From: G963677445 sp963678275
Lineage (GTDB): Bacteria > Bacteroidota > Ignavibacteria > Ignavibacteriales > Melioribacteraceae
NCBI GenBank assembly: GCA_963678275.1
Contig: OY782765.1
Location: 6,758,001 to 6,822,000, forward strand
Direction: 5' to 3'
DNA length: 64,000 nt
This document shows positions 16,083-25,629 of this stretch, piece after piece. Position 1 is the first letter of the stretch. Every line of letters begins with the position of its first letter. Made by a program: the position numbers and the translations under genes. The notes beneath the pieces are model-generated. The model saw only the letters and a program-made list of their open reading frames with translations, had not been told where the DNA came from and searched no databases.

Positions 16083-16612
16083 CTTCGTATTCGTCTTTTT
16101 AAAACGCTCGGGTTATTCGAGAACGATTACGAGAACGTTTTTTTTCTGAATTTCTTTTTGGTTTTGGCTTTGCCAGCTTAGGAATTTTCAACCGGCTAAT
16201 ACATGCACAATAAATAAAAAAGAATAATAGGACTAAAATCTCTTATAGCTTAAAAAGTAGAAAAAATAAACAGTATTATTTATAAATTACTAAAATAGTA
16301 TAGATATTTGTGTTAATTCGATTAACTATAATTGACATTTTAGATTATATAGATTATTTTAATGATGAACTGTGGAAGGAATTATTCAATAACCGGATTA
16401 ATATGAAAACTGATTATAATTCAGACAGGAAATATTTACACAAATTTACGGATAATTCTGTTCAGTTCAACTCCCCCCCCGATATCGATCAAAGAAATGC
16501 GCAAAAATTTGAGCCGTCTCTGAAGTAACAGCAAGACAAATATCGCGATATGTTAAGGATCAGTAATGATCCACGCAAAAATTTTTGATCTTAGAAATCG
16601 GGAGGATTATTT

Positions 16613-18061
16613 ATGGTGAAGAATACCCTGATCATCATAATTTTTCTTATAGCAACTTATGTCAGCGGGCAGGATTTTACAGGACCGTCACTTGTCGATT
16701 TTGAGTTTATTGATCATTCAGCGAATGTTGAGAATGGACCTGATACTATACGGTTCAGCATTTCCGCTATGGATGATATTACCGGTATCGGCAGTTGTTC
16801 GGTGTTGCTTGAATCTCCGCTGGGTTATCACAATGCCGCGGGGATGGCGCTTTTTCTCACCTCGCCACTTTCAGGAACAGCCGGGGGAGAAATTGTAATT
16901 GATGAATATGTTGAGTCGGGCGCCTGGAAAGTTGATCAGATAACACTTTATGATACCTACGGAAACAAAACAAACTACCACCAGTTTCTTTTGCAGGGCA
17001 GTTATGATATTGAAGTAGATGTAACCTCAAATCAGGATATCACAGCGCCTCTTATAACAGGATTTATTCTCGATCCCGGGCCGTATGAAACAATGACAAG
17101 TCCGGATATGATTAATTTTATTGTCAGCGCTACCGATGCTGTCAGCGGCCTTGCCAATGCTTTTGTAACATTTGAATCACCGATGGGTTTTCATACCGCG
17201 GGGGGCATCATCAATTTTGAGTCCGGCGCAGCGGGCGGAACTGAATCGGGAACAGCAGAGGTAGGGGTTTTCGTCGAAGGGGGATTATGGCGTGTTAATG
17301 AAATTACTTTAAGAGACATCGTCGGGAATGATTTTACTTACGACTACCTTTTACTTCAGATGATGGGTTTCCCTACTCTTACCTGCGAAGTTCTTTCAAC
17401 ATCCGATATCTTGGCTCCAATGATGGTTTCATGTGAGATGGAAACCGAAACTGTAAATATCGGCTCAGGAGAGGGGCTGTTCACCGTAACTATATCAGGA
17501 ACAGATAATTTAAGCGGGTTAAAGAGCGCGGATATTCGTCTTGAATCTCCGCTTGGTTATCACACTGCCGCTTCATTTTTGCAGTTTGAAGAAGGCATTC
17601 CGGCAGGCACTGCGACAGGGACCGGCATGATTAAAGAACATTCTTATCCCGGTGAATGGACCGTTACCGAGATTGGCATTGCTGATGTGGCCGGAAACAG
17701 AAGAAGTTATGATGAATTCCTGCTTCAAATGATGGGTTTAAATATTACACTCAACGTTGATAATGTTGTTTCTGTGAAAGATGAAACCGGTGAGATAGTG
17801 TCATATCAGTTGAAACAGAATTATCCGAACCCCTTTAATCCCAAAACAGTTATCGAGTTTTCAATTCCCGAACGTACCCCGGCCCGGATAGTAATTTATA
17901 ATACCGCGGGGGAAAAATTACTCACAATAGGGGAAGGTGAATATGACCACGGTAAGTACAAAGTGGGGTTTGACGCCTCTGGATTTTCCTCCGGTGTATA
18001 TTATTACAGACTGATAACCGACAAATTCAGTGAAACAAAAAAGTGTGTGCTGCTGAAGTAA
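16613..18061 (+). CDS. Secreted three-repeat protein with type IX sorting domain
   Basis: A 482-aa exported protein: signal peptide (1-19), then three Ig-like repeats of about 110-120 aa, each with 'DxxTGI/SGL..S..V.LESPLGYH.A' and ending 'W.V..I.L.D..GN...Y..FLLQ'. Residues about 400-482 form the C-terminal sorting domain, with QNYPNPFNPKTVIEFSIP, ...SSGVYYYRL and a final KKCVLLK, which targets cargo through the outer membrane by type IX secretion. First gene of a probable six-gene operon, with a GGGAGGA ribosome site. The repeats look like adhesion or carbohydrate-binding beta sandwiches; no catalytic residues are evident. Confidence 0.85.
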   Translation: MVKNTLIIIIFLIATYVSGQDFTGPSLVDFEFIDHSANVENGPDTIRFSISAMDDITGIGSCSVLLESPLGYHNAAGMALFLTSPLSGTAGGEIVIDEYVESGAWKVDQITLYDTYGNKTNYHQFLLQGSYDIEVDVTSNQDITAPLITGFILDPGPYETMTSPDMINFIVSATDAVSGLANAFVTFESPMGFHTAGGIINFESGAAGGTESGTAEVGVFVEGGLWRVNEITLRDIVGNDFTYDYLLLQMMGFPTLTCEVLSTSDILAPMMVSCEMETETVNIGSGEGLFTVTISGTDNLSGLKSADIRLESPLGYHTAASFLQFEEGIPAGTATGTGMIKEHSYPGEWTVTEIGIADVAGNRRSYDEFLLQMMGLNITLNVDNVVSVKDETGEIVSYQLKQNYPNPFNPKTVIEFSIPERTPARIVIYNTAGEKLLTIGEGEYDHGKYKVGFDASGFSSGVYYYRLITDKFSETKKCVLLK

Positions 18062-18109
18062 TCAAATGAAAAGAATTAAATAACATAAATCTATTGAACG
18101 GAGATAACA

Positions 18110-19960
18110 ATGGAGAAATTTAATAACCTGATATTCAGGACCTGGTTGTTCCTTTTGCTGATCTTAGCCGTAACAATATCAGCGCAGAATAAAATCGGGC
18201 CCGGCGCTCAAACGGGTAAAAGTGAGATTCCTTTACTGCTCGGTTATGAAGGATATCTGACCAATTCGGATGGAATTCCTCTTGCCGATGGAAATTATGA
18301 CCTTACTTTCGCCATTTATTCCGAAGCGGAAGGAGGGGAAGCTCTCTGGATTGAGGACCATAAGTCGGTTGCGCTGCAGGGAGGTTTTGTTCATCTTTAT
18401 CTTGGAGAGGGAACTCCGGCAAATCCTCTAAATCTTCCCTTCGATCAACAATATTATATTGGCGTGAAGATAATGAACAAAGAGGAACTGAGGCCGAGAA
18501 TAAAACTGAACGCTTCACCCTACAGTTTCAGGGCCGGGATGGCAGATGAAGTTCCGGATGGTTCAATCACCGCGGAAAAATTATCGGACGGCGCGGTAAC
18601 CAATGACAAGATCAGAAGTGTAAGCTGGGATAAAATTCAACAGATACCGGCCAAAATGAATGTTTCTTCCGCCGATTCGGTGCCGAATGTCTGGTCAATA
18701 TGGGGTAACAGCAAAATTCAGGCTCCTGAACAATTTCTCGGCACCACCGATGAACGGGACCTGGTCTTTAAAACAAATGACAGCCTGAGGATGAAGATCA
18801 CCCGAACCGGAAAAGTTGTGGTTGAAGATGATATTTATATGGATGATGACAACATGATCTGTGTAAAAGAAGATCAGGAAAGGATTATATTTGACGAGGA
18901 TAACGATGATATAGAAATCATGGGCGCTCATGTCGGTATAGGAACGAATGACCCGGCATGCCTTCTCCATGTTAAAGGCACAGGAACATTCGGACCGGAA
19001 GAAGAAAAATATCATATCGCGCTTTTCGAAAATATGAATGAAGATGGAGACGGTATTGCTATTAAAATGAACGTGGGGGATATTCCGGACGCCGATCATA
19101 ACTACCTGACATTCCTGAATAAGGATAATGATATCCAGGGGCGGATCGAAGGACAGACGATGGATGAGCTTAGAGATTCCTGGGAATATGAATGGGAAAC
19201 AGCATGGTTTGTCGTCGATGAAGTGTTTATAATTTTGAATGGAATAGCTGCCATTTCAAACGGCCCTCCGGGAGGACCTGACTGGGCTGAAGCCGCTTTA
19301 TGCGCCGCGCAGGCAATCGCCTATGGAATTCACTACGCGCTCTGGACAGACTATGTAGAGGATAATGTCGGGGTTTATATCGCGTCCGGTTCAGGGGACT
19401 ATGCTGAATGTCTGAAAAGGCTGGATGAAAATGAAAGCATAATGGCGGGAGATATTGTTGGTGTTTTCGGAGGCAAAATTACAAAATCGACAAGAGGAGC
19501 GCATCAGCTTATGGTTGTTTCAAGCGCGCCCATTGTACTCGGCAACATGCCCCCGGCAAGCGAGGAGTACCTTTATGAAAAAGTCGCTTTTCTGGGACAG
19601 GTCCCGGTTAAAGTACTCGGCCCGGTAAAAGAAGGAGATTATATTATTCCTGGTGGAATGAATAATGGAACAGGGATTGCGGTTTCGCCTGAGTTGATGA
19701 CGGCTGAAGAGTATACTAAAATTCTGGGCAGAGCCTGGGATTCAAGTGAACTTGAAGATATCAAACTGGTGAATGTCGCTGTCGGGCTAAATTCGGGTGA
19801 CATAGCAAACTTCGTTCAGAAGCAGCATTACAGGCTTGAACAGACAAAAGAGGAGATACGAAAACTTAAGGAAGATATATCCGAATTCAAACAGGTCCTC
19901 TATCAAATAAGGAAAAAAGAGGATATAAGATTTAGCAGCTCAGAAGAAACTCAGAGGTGA
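18110..19960 (+). CDS. Secreted tail-fibre-like protein with peptidase-G2-like C-terminal domain
   Basis: A 616-aa exported protein with a signal peptide (about 1-26). The N-terminal part (GYEGYLTNSDGIPLADGNYD ... RIKLNASPYSFRA) is a pattern frequent in large FCB extracellular proteins. SGDYAECLKRLDENESIMAG followed by IVGVFGGKI and MVVSSAPIVLGN resembles the intramolecular-chaperone autoprocessing (peptidase G2) domain of phage tail fibres. The last 50 residues are a charged coiled coil. It lacks a type IX sorting domain. Whether it self-cleaves is unknown. It sits 48 bp after the previous gene and 4 bp before the next. Confidence 0.7.
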   Translation: MEKFNNLIFRTWLFLLLILAVTISAQNKIGPGAQTGKSEIPLLLGYEGYLTNSDGIPLADGNYDLTFAIYSEAEGGEALWIEDHKSVALQGGFVHLYLGEGTPANPLNLPFDQQYYIGVKIMNKEELRPRIKLNASPYSFRAGMADEVPDGSITAEKLSDGAVTNDKIRSVSWDKIQQIPAKMNVSSADSVPNVWSIWGNSKIQAPEQFLGTTDERDLVFKTNDSLRMKITRTGKVVVEDDIYMDDDNMICVKEDQERIIFDEDNDDIEIMGAHVGIGTNDPACLLHVKGTGTFGPEEEKYHIALFENMNEDGDGIAIKMNVGDIPDADHNYLTFLNKDNDIQGRIEGQTMDELRDSWEYEWETAWFVVDEVFIILNGIAAISNGPPGGPDWAEAALCAAQAIAYGIHYALWTDYVEDNVGVYIASGSGDYAECLKRLDENESIMAGDIVGVFGGKITKSTRGAHQLMVVSSAPIVLGNMPPASEEYLYEKVAFLGQVPVKVLGPVKEGDYIIPGGMNNGTGIAVSPELMTAEEYTKILGRAWDSSELEDIKLVNVAVGLNSGDIANFVQKQHYRLEQTKEEIRKLKEDISEFKQVLYQIRKKEDIRFSSSEETQR

Positions 19961-19964
19961 CGAT

Positions 19965-20855
19965 ATGGAACGAAGATTTTTAACAGCTCTCCTTATCACC
20001 GCTACTATTTTTCTCTGGACTATTCCGGCTTCGGGCCAGGCTGACGCAGATACTCTGTTGAAATCGAAAACAAGTTACCTGTTCCGGGTTTCTGAAGGCT
20101 CTGCTTCAGGAAATGGAGTGATAATTTCGAAGGAAATATACAACAGGAATGGTCTTCTTGAGGAATTCTTCAAATATAATGATAACGGCGATATCAAATC
20201 GGAAATAGTTTATCATTATAATGATCTTAACCAGGTAACTGAGTGCATCACTTCTGTTCCGGCAACGGGCTTTACCACCACCGTAAAATATCAGTATAAC
20301 AAGGGATTGCTGGTAAGAGCCCTCGGCACAAATAATAAAAGAGACACTAAAATCACTATGGATTATCTCTATAACGAAGATAAAAAAGTAAAAGAGATGA
20401 TTACGCGGTCAGAGGATAACAGTATCTATAAAAGGATAGCCAGTGAATATGATGAAAAAGGCCGAAAGGTCAGGTTGATGATGTATGACGCCGAAGGCAA
20501 TCTTATCGGTGAAGAATACACCGATTATGACATATCAACGATAAAAGAAAAAAAACTTTCCGCGAGAGAAGGTTTTGATCAGATCATTGAAAAAAAACTG
20601 GATGAAGCCGGCAATATTACACGGGAAAATGTACTGGATATAAAGGAACGCCTTTTAAGCAGCAAAAATAATGTATATGACGAGAAGGGAAGGCTTGTTG
20701 AAGTTCATTCAAATATCCCATCCGCGCGTATGAGTTCCAAAATAAGAAATGTATATGATGAGAAAGATAATATTATTGAACAGGTCCATTACAATAAATT
20801 TGATGAACCGGTAAAAATAGTGAGGACTGAGTATGTCTACTATTCTGAAAAATAA
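19965..20855 (+). CDS. Exported YD-repeat-like protein
   Basis: A 296-aa exported protein with a signal peptide (1-25). It is built of repeated strands of the form 'YDEKGRKVRLMMYDAEGNLI', 'YNDNGDIKSEIVYHYND' and 'VYDEKGRLVEVHSN', matching the Y-[DN]-x-x-G pattern of RHS/YD and MORN-like repeats. There is no toxin domain or sorting signal. Start chosen at ATG 19965 with GAGG just upstream. It is tightly linked to the tail-fibre-like gene, so the two may act together at the cell surface; that is inference. Confidence 0.7.
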   Translation: MERRFLTALLITATIFLWTIPASGQADADTLLKSKTSYLFRVSEGSASGNGVIISKEIYNRNGLLEEFFKYNDNGDIKSEIVYHYNDLNQVTECITSVPATGFTTTVKYQYNKGLLVRALGTNNKRDTKITMDYLYNEDKKVKEMITRSEDNSIYKRIASEYDEKGRKVRLMMYDAEGNLIGEEYTDYDISTIKEKKLSAREGFDQIIEKKLDEAGNITRENVLDIKERLLSSKNNVYDEKGRLVEVHSNIPSARMSSKIRNVYDEKDNIIEQVHYNKFDEPVKIVRTEYVYYSEK

Positions 20856-20894
20856 AACCGCGGCGGAAATAATATTGAAAGAGGTAATAAGAAG

Positions 20895-21467
20895 ATGAAA
20901 TCAATAAAAATATTACTTCTTCTGCTTTTCGCGGCAGCTATTATCCCCGGATCATCGGGAGATGTCAGTAATTGTAATATAAAACTTAAACCGGCAGGAT
21001 TTATTAATTCGGTTAATAATAGCGGTTCGCTGAACTGTTTCGGCAGGGTGGGAAACCATATTGGAGGAATAAGTAATAATCCTCAATTTATTCATCTATC
21101 CGGAATAACAAATCTTGAAAAGATAAAACTGGATTTCCGGGGCGGTCTGTTTCCGGGTGATGAAGATGATCTTTCGGGAGTAATACCGGAAGAATTTATG
21201 CTTCACGCTAACTACCCGAATCCGTTTAATCCCTCGACAACCATAAGCTACGATTTACCTTCCGGGGGTATGGTATCAATCAGAATCTACAATATTCTTG
21301 GTGATGAAGTGACAACCCTGGTAAATGAAAGTATGGAGCCTGGTAAATATCGTTCAATCTGGCAGGGCATAAATTACCAGGGGCTTAAAGTCTGTTCCGG
21401 AGTTTATATCTGCCGGCTGGAAGCAGGGAAGTATTCAAAAAGTATAAAAATGTTATTGGTGAAATAA
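20895..21467 (+). CDS. Small type IX secretion cargo protein
   Basis: A 190-aa protein made of a signal peptide (about 1-22), roughly 75 residues of unknown, asparagine- and glycine-rich sequence with two cysteines, and a complete sorting domain (ANYPNPFNPSTTISYDLP ... CSGVYICRLEAGKYSKSIKMLLVK). The passenger is so short that this may be a remnant or a small structural factor. Extra cysteines in the sorting domain (VCSGVYIC) are unusual. Confidence 0.75.
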   Translation: MKSIKILLLLLFAAAIIPGSSGDVSNCNIKLKPAGFINSVNNSGSLNCFGRVGNHIGGISNNPQFIHLSGITNLEKIKLDFRGGLFPGDEDDLSGVIPEEFMLHANYPNPFNPSTTISYDLPSGGMVSIRIYNILGDEVTTLVNESMEPGKYRSIWQGINYQGLKVCSGVYICRLEAGKYSKSIKMLLVK

Positions 21468-21478
21468 AGGAGCAAAAA

Positions 21479-23722
21479 ATGAAAATAATGAAATACTATA
21501 TACGTTATCTGCCCCTTATTCCGGTTCTGTTAATGTTTGTATTCGGTTCAGGTGTAAGAGCGCAGGTATCTGTTTCTGATCTTCTAAAAAAAATAGAAAA
21601 TTCGGCTGAAACCGATATTGTGAACAGTTTACAGGACGCGGAAGCCCTGGATATCCATAATGCCGGGATTGGCGATCAGCCCGATATAGCGATTGATTCA
21701 AGGGGTATGATTCATATTGTTTCATCCCGTTATAAAAGTTTTACCTGTAATTACAGGCATTACGACGGTGAGGATGGAACTGGTTATACCATTATCCAGT
21801 GGGATACTTATCACAGGACAAATGGGAAAAAAGGGACTTTTCAGGCGGTTCTTTATAAAAGCGGTAAAATAATGCTGAGTATTAAAGAAAATGAAGGAGC
21901 AATTAATGAGTTCCCGATTTCCGGAGTTAATTATAATGAAATATATGGAAGGGATATAAGGGAACATCCGCCGGAAAGCAAGACCAGTTGGAAGTTTACC
22001 TGGGATCCAATTTTATCGGACTACAAATTTGAGAAAATGGCCTACTCATTCTGGCTGGATGTTAAATATGGGGATATGAAACCTGCCTGGGTTGAAAAAG
22101 ATGACTGTAGCTGGATAATTCCCCTCGGATTTGAGTTCACTTTTTATGATGAAAAATATGAATATTGTGTTGTCAGCTCGAACGGATATATCAACTTTTA
22201 TGGCGGAGATTCAGATGACTACTCGAATCCCCTGAATTTCCCGAGCGCCGATACTTCAGCCTTTAAAGTTATCGCCCCGCTATGGGATGACTGGAATCCG
22301 GAACTAAAAAATATGCATCACAGGGAAGTGTATTATTCAATGTTCAGCGGATATACAAACGAAATGCTGATAGCTCCAACGCTTATTTCCAAATGGGACG
22401 AACATCCTTCCACCAGGCCCGCGATTGAGGTTGATAGTGATGACAAGGTTCATATTATCTGGCGTGATGAAAAGTGGGATGATTCCCAGTCAGCGGAAAT
22501 TACTTATACAAGGCTCGACCCGTATAAAGACGCGAGATTAGGCAGAGCGGCCTGGGAGAATGAAATAACGCTGGATGATGATACGCGGCTTACGAACCTG
22601 GGAGAAAACTGGTCAACAGAGCCCCGTATGAAAATAGACAGCCGGGATTACATTCATATAGTCTGGGAAAACAGGTATGAAGGAATCTACTACATGAGAA
22701 TTGCCGATTCAGGCGCGGTTCCCGTTATTGAGCCAACCCTGGTAAAGGAGATACCTGACGCTTATAATACCTCGGTTGAAGTGGCGGTTGACGCCGATAA
22801 TAACGCTCATGTCGTATGGACCGACAGAAAAAGCACCATGAATTATGAAGTTTATTATGCGATGATTGACGGCAGTAACCGGACCCGGAAAATGAACAAG
22901 CTTATTGACGCGACATTGATAACCGAAGATGACAATATTCCTGATACCCGTCCGACAATTGAAGTTTATGATGAAGGATATGTCGCTCTTTTCTGGATTG
23001 AAACCGGTGATTTTGAGCTCAATCATTTAAACTTCACAATTATTGATCCTTCACTCGATGACAGAAACGGGAATGCCGCGGATTATTCCAATATAACACT
23101 GGTAGAAACAAATCAGCCGATATATAATGAAGAATTTATTTCCATCTCTTCTGATATTGATAATGATAATAATATTCACCTGACATGGTGGGACGGATTC
23201 GATTATGAGATTGATCACGCGGTGTTCTTCAGCGATGGAAATTTTCTTCAGTCAGAACTTGAAGGGGAAATGATAGTATTTACCCCCTCCAAATGGATGG
23301 CTCCACGTTGCGCGGCTTATAAAAATGAAAAAGTATATTTTACCTGGTTTGATCTCAACCTGAGCGGAGTCGCATTTTCCAGTCTTAATTACGTTTCCGG
23401 ATCCAACCCGGGCGGAGTAAACCTTGAAGACTCCGATATGCCTGAAAAAAATATACTTCTCCAGAATTACCCCAATCCCTTTAATCCTGCTACCAAAATC
23501 GGTTTTTTTATTAAAAACACGGGAATGGTTTCAATAGAGATATTTGATATTGCCGGAAGGCAAATAAAAACCTTTGATATCGGATCAAAATCGCCCGGTA
23601 TGTACGAAGTTACGTGGGATGGCAGAACAGATAAAGGCATCGCGGCGGCAGGAGGCATTTATTTCTGCAAGCTGCGCTCTGCAGGTATGACAGATATTAA
23701 AAAAATGATCCTGATGAAATAA
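21479..23722 (+). CDS. Large type IX cargo protein with beta-propeller-like repeats
   Basis: A 747-aa exported protein: signal peptide (about 1-28), several 'DxxxxxHIVWxD' blades (for example DSDDKVHIIWRDEKWDD, DSRDYIHIVWENR, DADNNAHVVWTDRK, DNNIHLTWWDG) like those of sialidase or BNR-type propellers, and an inserted segment with IPLGFEFTFYDEKYEY and VVSSNGYINF. The C-terminal sorting domain contains QNYPNPFNPATKIGFFI and ends IKKMILMK. No hydrolase active site is recognised. AAGGAGC precedes the start, 11 bp after the previous gene. Confidence 0.82.
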   Translation: MKIMKYYIRYLPLIPVLLMFVFGSGVRAQVSVSDLLKKIENSAETDIVNSLQDAEALDIHNAGIGDQPDIAIDSRGMIHIVSSRYKSFTCNYRHYDGEDGTGYTIIQWDTYHRTNGKKGTFQAVLYKSGKIMLSIKENEGAINEFPISGVNYNEIYGRDIREHPPESKTSWKFTWDPILSDYKFEKMAYSFWLDVKYGDMKPAWVEKDDCSWIIPLGFEFTFYDEKYEYCVVSSNGYINFYGGDSDDYSNPLNFPSADTSAFKVIAPLWDDWNPELKNMHHREVYYSMFSGYTNEMLIAPTLISKWDEHPSTRPAIEVDSDDKVHIIWRDEKWDDSQSAEITYTRLDPYKDARLGRAAWENEITLDDDTRLTNLGENWSTEPRMKIDSRDYIHIVWENRYEGIYYMRIADSGAVPVIEPTLVKEIPDAYNTSVEVAVDADNNAHVVWTDRKSTMNYEVYYAMIDGSNRTRKMNKLIDATLITEDDNIPDTRPTIEVYDEGYVALFWIETGDFELNHLNFTIIDPSLDDRNGNAADYSNITLVETNQPIYNEEFISISSDIDNDNNIHLTWWDGFDYEIDHAVFFSDGNFLQSELEGEMIVFTPSKWMAPRCAAYKNEKVYFTWFDLNLSGVAFSSLNYVSGSNPGGVNLEDSDMPEKNILLQNYPNPFNPATKIGFFIKNTGMVSIEIFDIAGRQIKTFDIGSKSPGMYEVTWDGRTDKGIAAAGGIYFCKLRSAGMTDIKKMILMK

Positions 23723-23776
23723 CCGGGATAAATTGATGGATAATAAAAATAAAAATATTATAAATCGGAGAATGAA

Positions 23777-25285
23777 ATGGTCAAAAAAGTTTACATCCTG
23801 ATGGTGATTTTATCTTTTACCTTTATATTTTTATCCCCGGTTATGGCTGGTGGAGGAATCAGGGTTGCTACATCGAGCGCCAGGGCAATGGCTATGGGCA
23901 GCAATTACCGAGCTATTTCAAATGACTGGAGCGCGGTTTATTATAATCCCGCCGGAATAACCCAAATGATCGGCGACTGGCACTTCGGAGCATCTTCAGG
24001 TATTGTTATGCCCAGGACCGAACTCAAAGCTTATGATTATGATGTTATGCCCTTTTCCGGGTTGCATACCTCAACAACAAAAATGAACGAAAAAAATACT
24101 TTTACACCGTCGGGCGCTTTGTTCTACAGGCTTTCTGAAAAATTGTTTGTCGGCTTGGGAATGTTTACACCTTTCGCCCTGGACAGCGAGTGGGACCTTA
24201 TTACTTTGCCTCAGAATTACGGCAACACTCTGACAAATAAAGATGAGACCTACAGCAGGTACAGGGTCTATTGTTTCCAGCCGACATTCGCTTATAAGGC
24301 AGATCAGAATCTCTCGATTGGTTTTGGTATGAGTTTTATCTACGGAGAGGTAACCGAGGATAAAGTAAATCTTCCTGTTAATCCCGCGGTGCAATACTGG
24401 GGAGTTTTACAGGAAAGGGCCGACCTTCTCGGGCTGGCTCTTCCCGATCTGAGCGCCGACCAGCACAGGATCGCTTACGAGAAAAATATTGATATGACAG
24501 GAACCGGGGTAGGTTTCAACTTCGGGCTTCACGTCAGATTCACTGATGAGTTCAGCATGGGACTTTCAGGCAGGTATTATATGAATCTTGATCTTGAAGG
24601 GGATTATAAAGAAACTAAAGTTCCCCATTATAATGAGATAATCAATTCCACACTGAACCAGATGCCGGCAGAATTTTATGATTTTGAAAATGGCCTGGCT
24701 GAGGAAGTTAATAAAGCTGAAATGGTTGGCGCTTTTAATGGTGAAAATGAAATAACCGGAGAATCAAATAATGCCCGCTCATCAATGCCGCTGCCATTTA
24801 CCGCCGGACTGGGATTTGCTTATCAGGCGCATCCGCGTTTGCTTTTTTCGGGTGATGTTGAATGGACCAACTGGAGCGACTGGCGCGATCTGAATGTCAG
24901 CGCTGATGGTGAAATTGTGGACAACGCGCTTCTCGACTGGAAAAATACGATTCAGGCGGGACTCGGTTTTGAATGGACGATTCTTCACAGGGGAACATCA
25001 AAATTACAATTGAGAGGTGGCTGGCATGCCGTTGATTCTCCCTCACCTGATGAAAATATTATTCCCACAATTCTCGACCCTGTAAGAAGAAATATTTTTA
25101 CCGCCGGATTCGGACTGAAGTTTGGTAATCTCCATATTAATATGGCGTATGAATTTTCAGGTTATAAAGACAAAGACCTTGAGAAATGGAAATATGAAGA
25201 GAATTTTATGTATGCCCGAAATTGGGCGGGAGTCTATAATTACCAGGTAAGAACTCTGGCTTTTGACGCCCATTTTGCTTTTTAA
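23777..25285 (+). CDS. OmpP1/FadL-family outer-membrane transport protein
   Basis: A 502-aa outer-membrane beta barrel of the FadL family, which moves long-chain fatty acids and other hydrophobic compounds across the outer membrane. After the signal peptide (1-25) comes the family N-terminus GGGIRVATSSARAMAMGSNY followed by AVYYNPAGI, and then alternating barrel strands to a final aromatic residue (DAHFAF). Last gene of the secreted-protein operon; the terminator at 25328-25362 follows. Confidence 0.88.
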   Translation: MVKKVYILMVILSFTFIFLSPVMAGGGIRVATSSARAMAMGSNYRAISNDWSAVYYNPAGITQMIGDWHFGASSGIVMPRTELKAYDYDVMPFSGLHTSTTKMNEKNTFTPSGALFYRLSEKLFVGLGMFTPFALDSEWDLITLPQNYGNTLTNKDETYSRYRVYCFQPTFAYKADQNLSIGFGMSFIYGEVTEDKVNLPVNPAVQYWGVLQERADLLGLALPDLSADQHRIAYEKNIDMTGTGVGFNFGLHVRFTDEFSMGLSGRYYMNLDLEGDYKETKVPHYNEIINSTLNQMPAEFYDFENGLAEEVNKAEMVGAFNGENEITGESNNARSSMPLPFTAGLGFAYQAHPRLLFSGDVEWTNWSDWRDLNVSADGEIVDNALLDWKNTIQAGLGFEWTILHRGTSKLQLRGGWHAVDSPSPDENIIPTILDPVRRNIFTAGFGLKFGNLHINMAYEFSGYKDKDLEKWKYEENFMYARNWAGVYNYQVRTLAFDAHFAF

Positions 25286-25629
25286 TCCCATATTGCAGGA
25301 GTTATCCTGTTATTAGCCAAAATGATTCGGCGGGCGGATAGTATCCTACCCGCCGGTTTTTTATGGGTGGCCAATTCTGCTACTAAGGTTAAAAAAATAA
25401 TGAATAAGGTTCTTCCCCTCTTTTTCCTGGTTCACGGTCTGGCCGAAGGTCGCGATATTATTTCATCTGGTATATAGCTGTTTTTGAAGAAATACTTATC
25501 TCCATTTAATAAGAGCCTGCCTAATCATTACCTGCTGATTTTTATATTGTGCCGGAAATAATTGATTGAAAATCAGTTTAAAATTTCTCAAATTATTATT
25601 CATATTTAAAATTTGATTGCAGGTTAAAA
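25286..25629. other. Intergenic region after the secreted-protein operon
   Basis: A 344-bp gap. It begins with the operon's terminator; the remaining 270 bp show no gene or repeat I recognise and must contain the promoter for the PEGA gene. Confidence 0.5.
25328..25362 (+). terminator. Rho-independent terminator of the secreted-protein operon
   Basis: Arms CGGCGGG (25328-25334) and CCCGCCG (25349-25355) followed by six T. Confidence 0.92.

Larger units (their letters stand above)
15252..16612. other. Gene-free 1.3-kb region with several repeat families
   Basis: Divergent promoter region between the hpn operon and the secreted-protein operon. It holds repeat R2 (15329-15432), the REP-like array (15493-15749), R4 (15801-15870), a CTGGCAAAGCCAG palindrome (about 15927-15939) and R3 (16037-16082), then a GGCTTTGCCAGCTTAGGAA copy near 16157-16175. 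No believable protein is encoded; the frame at 16310-16528 has no family features. The 16613 gene has a strong GGGAGGA site. Confidence 0.7.

Noticed and set aside
16310..16528. 72-aa open frame upstream of the secreted-protein operon
   Set aside because: No signal peptide, motif or ribosome site, and composition matches AT-rich intergenic DNA.
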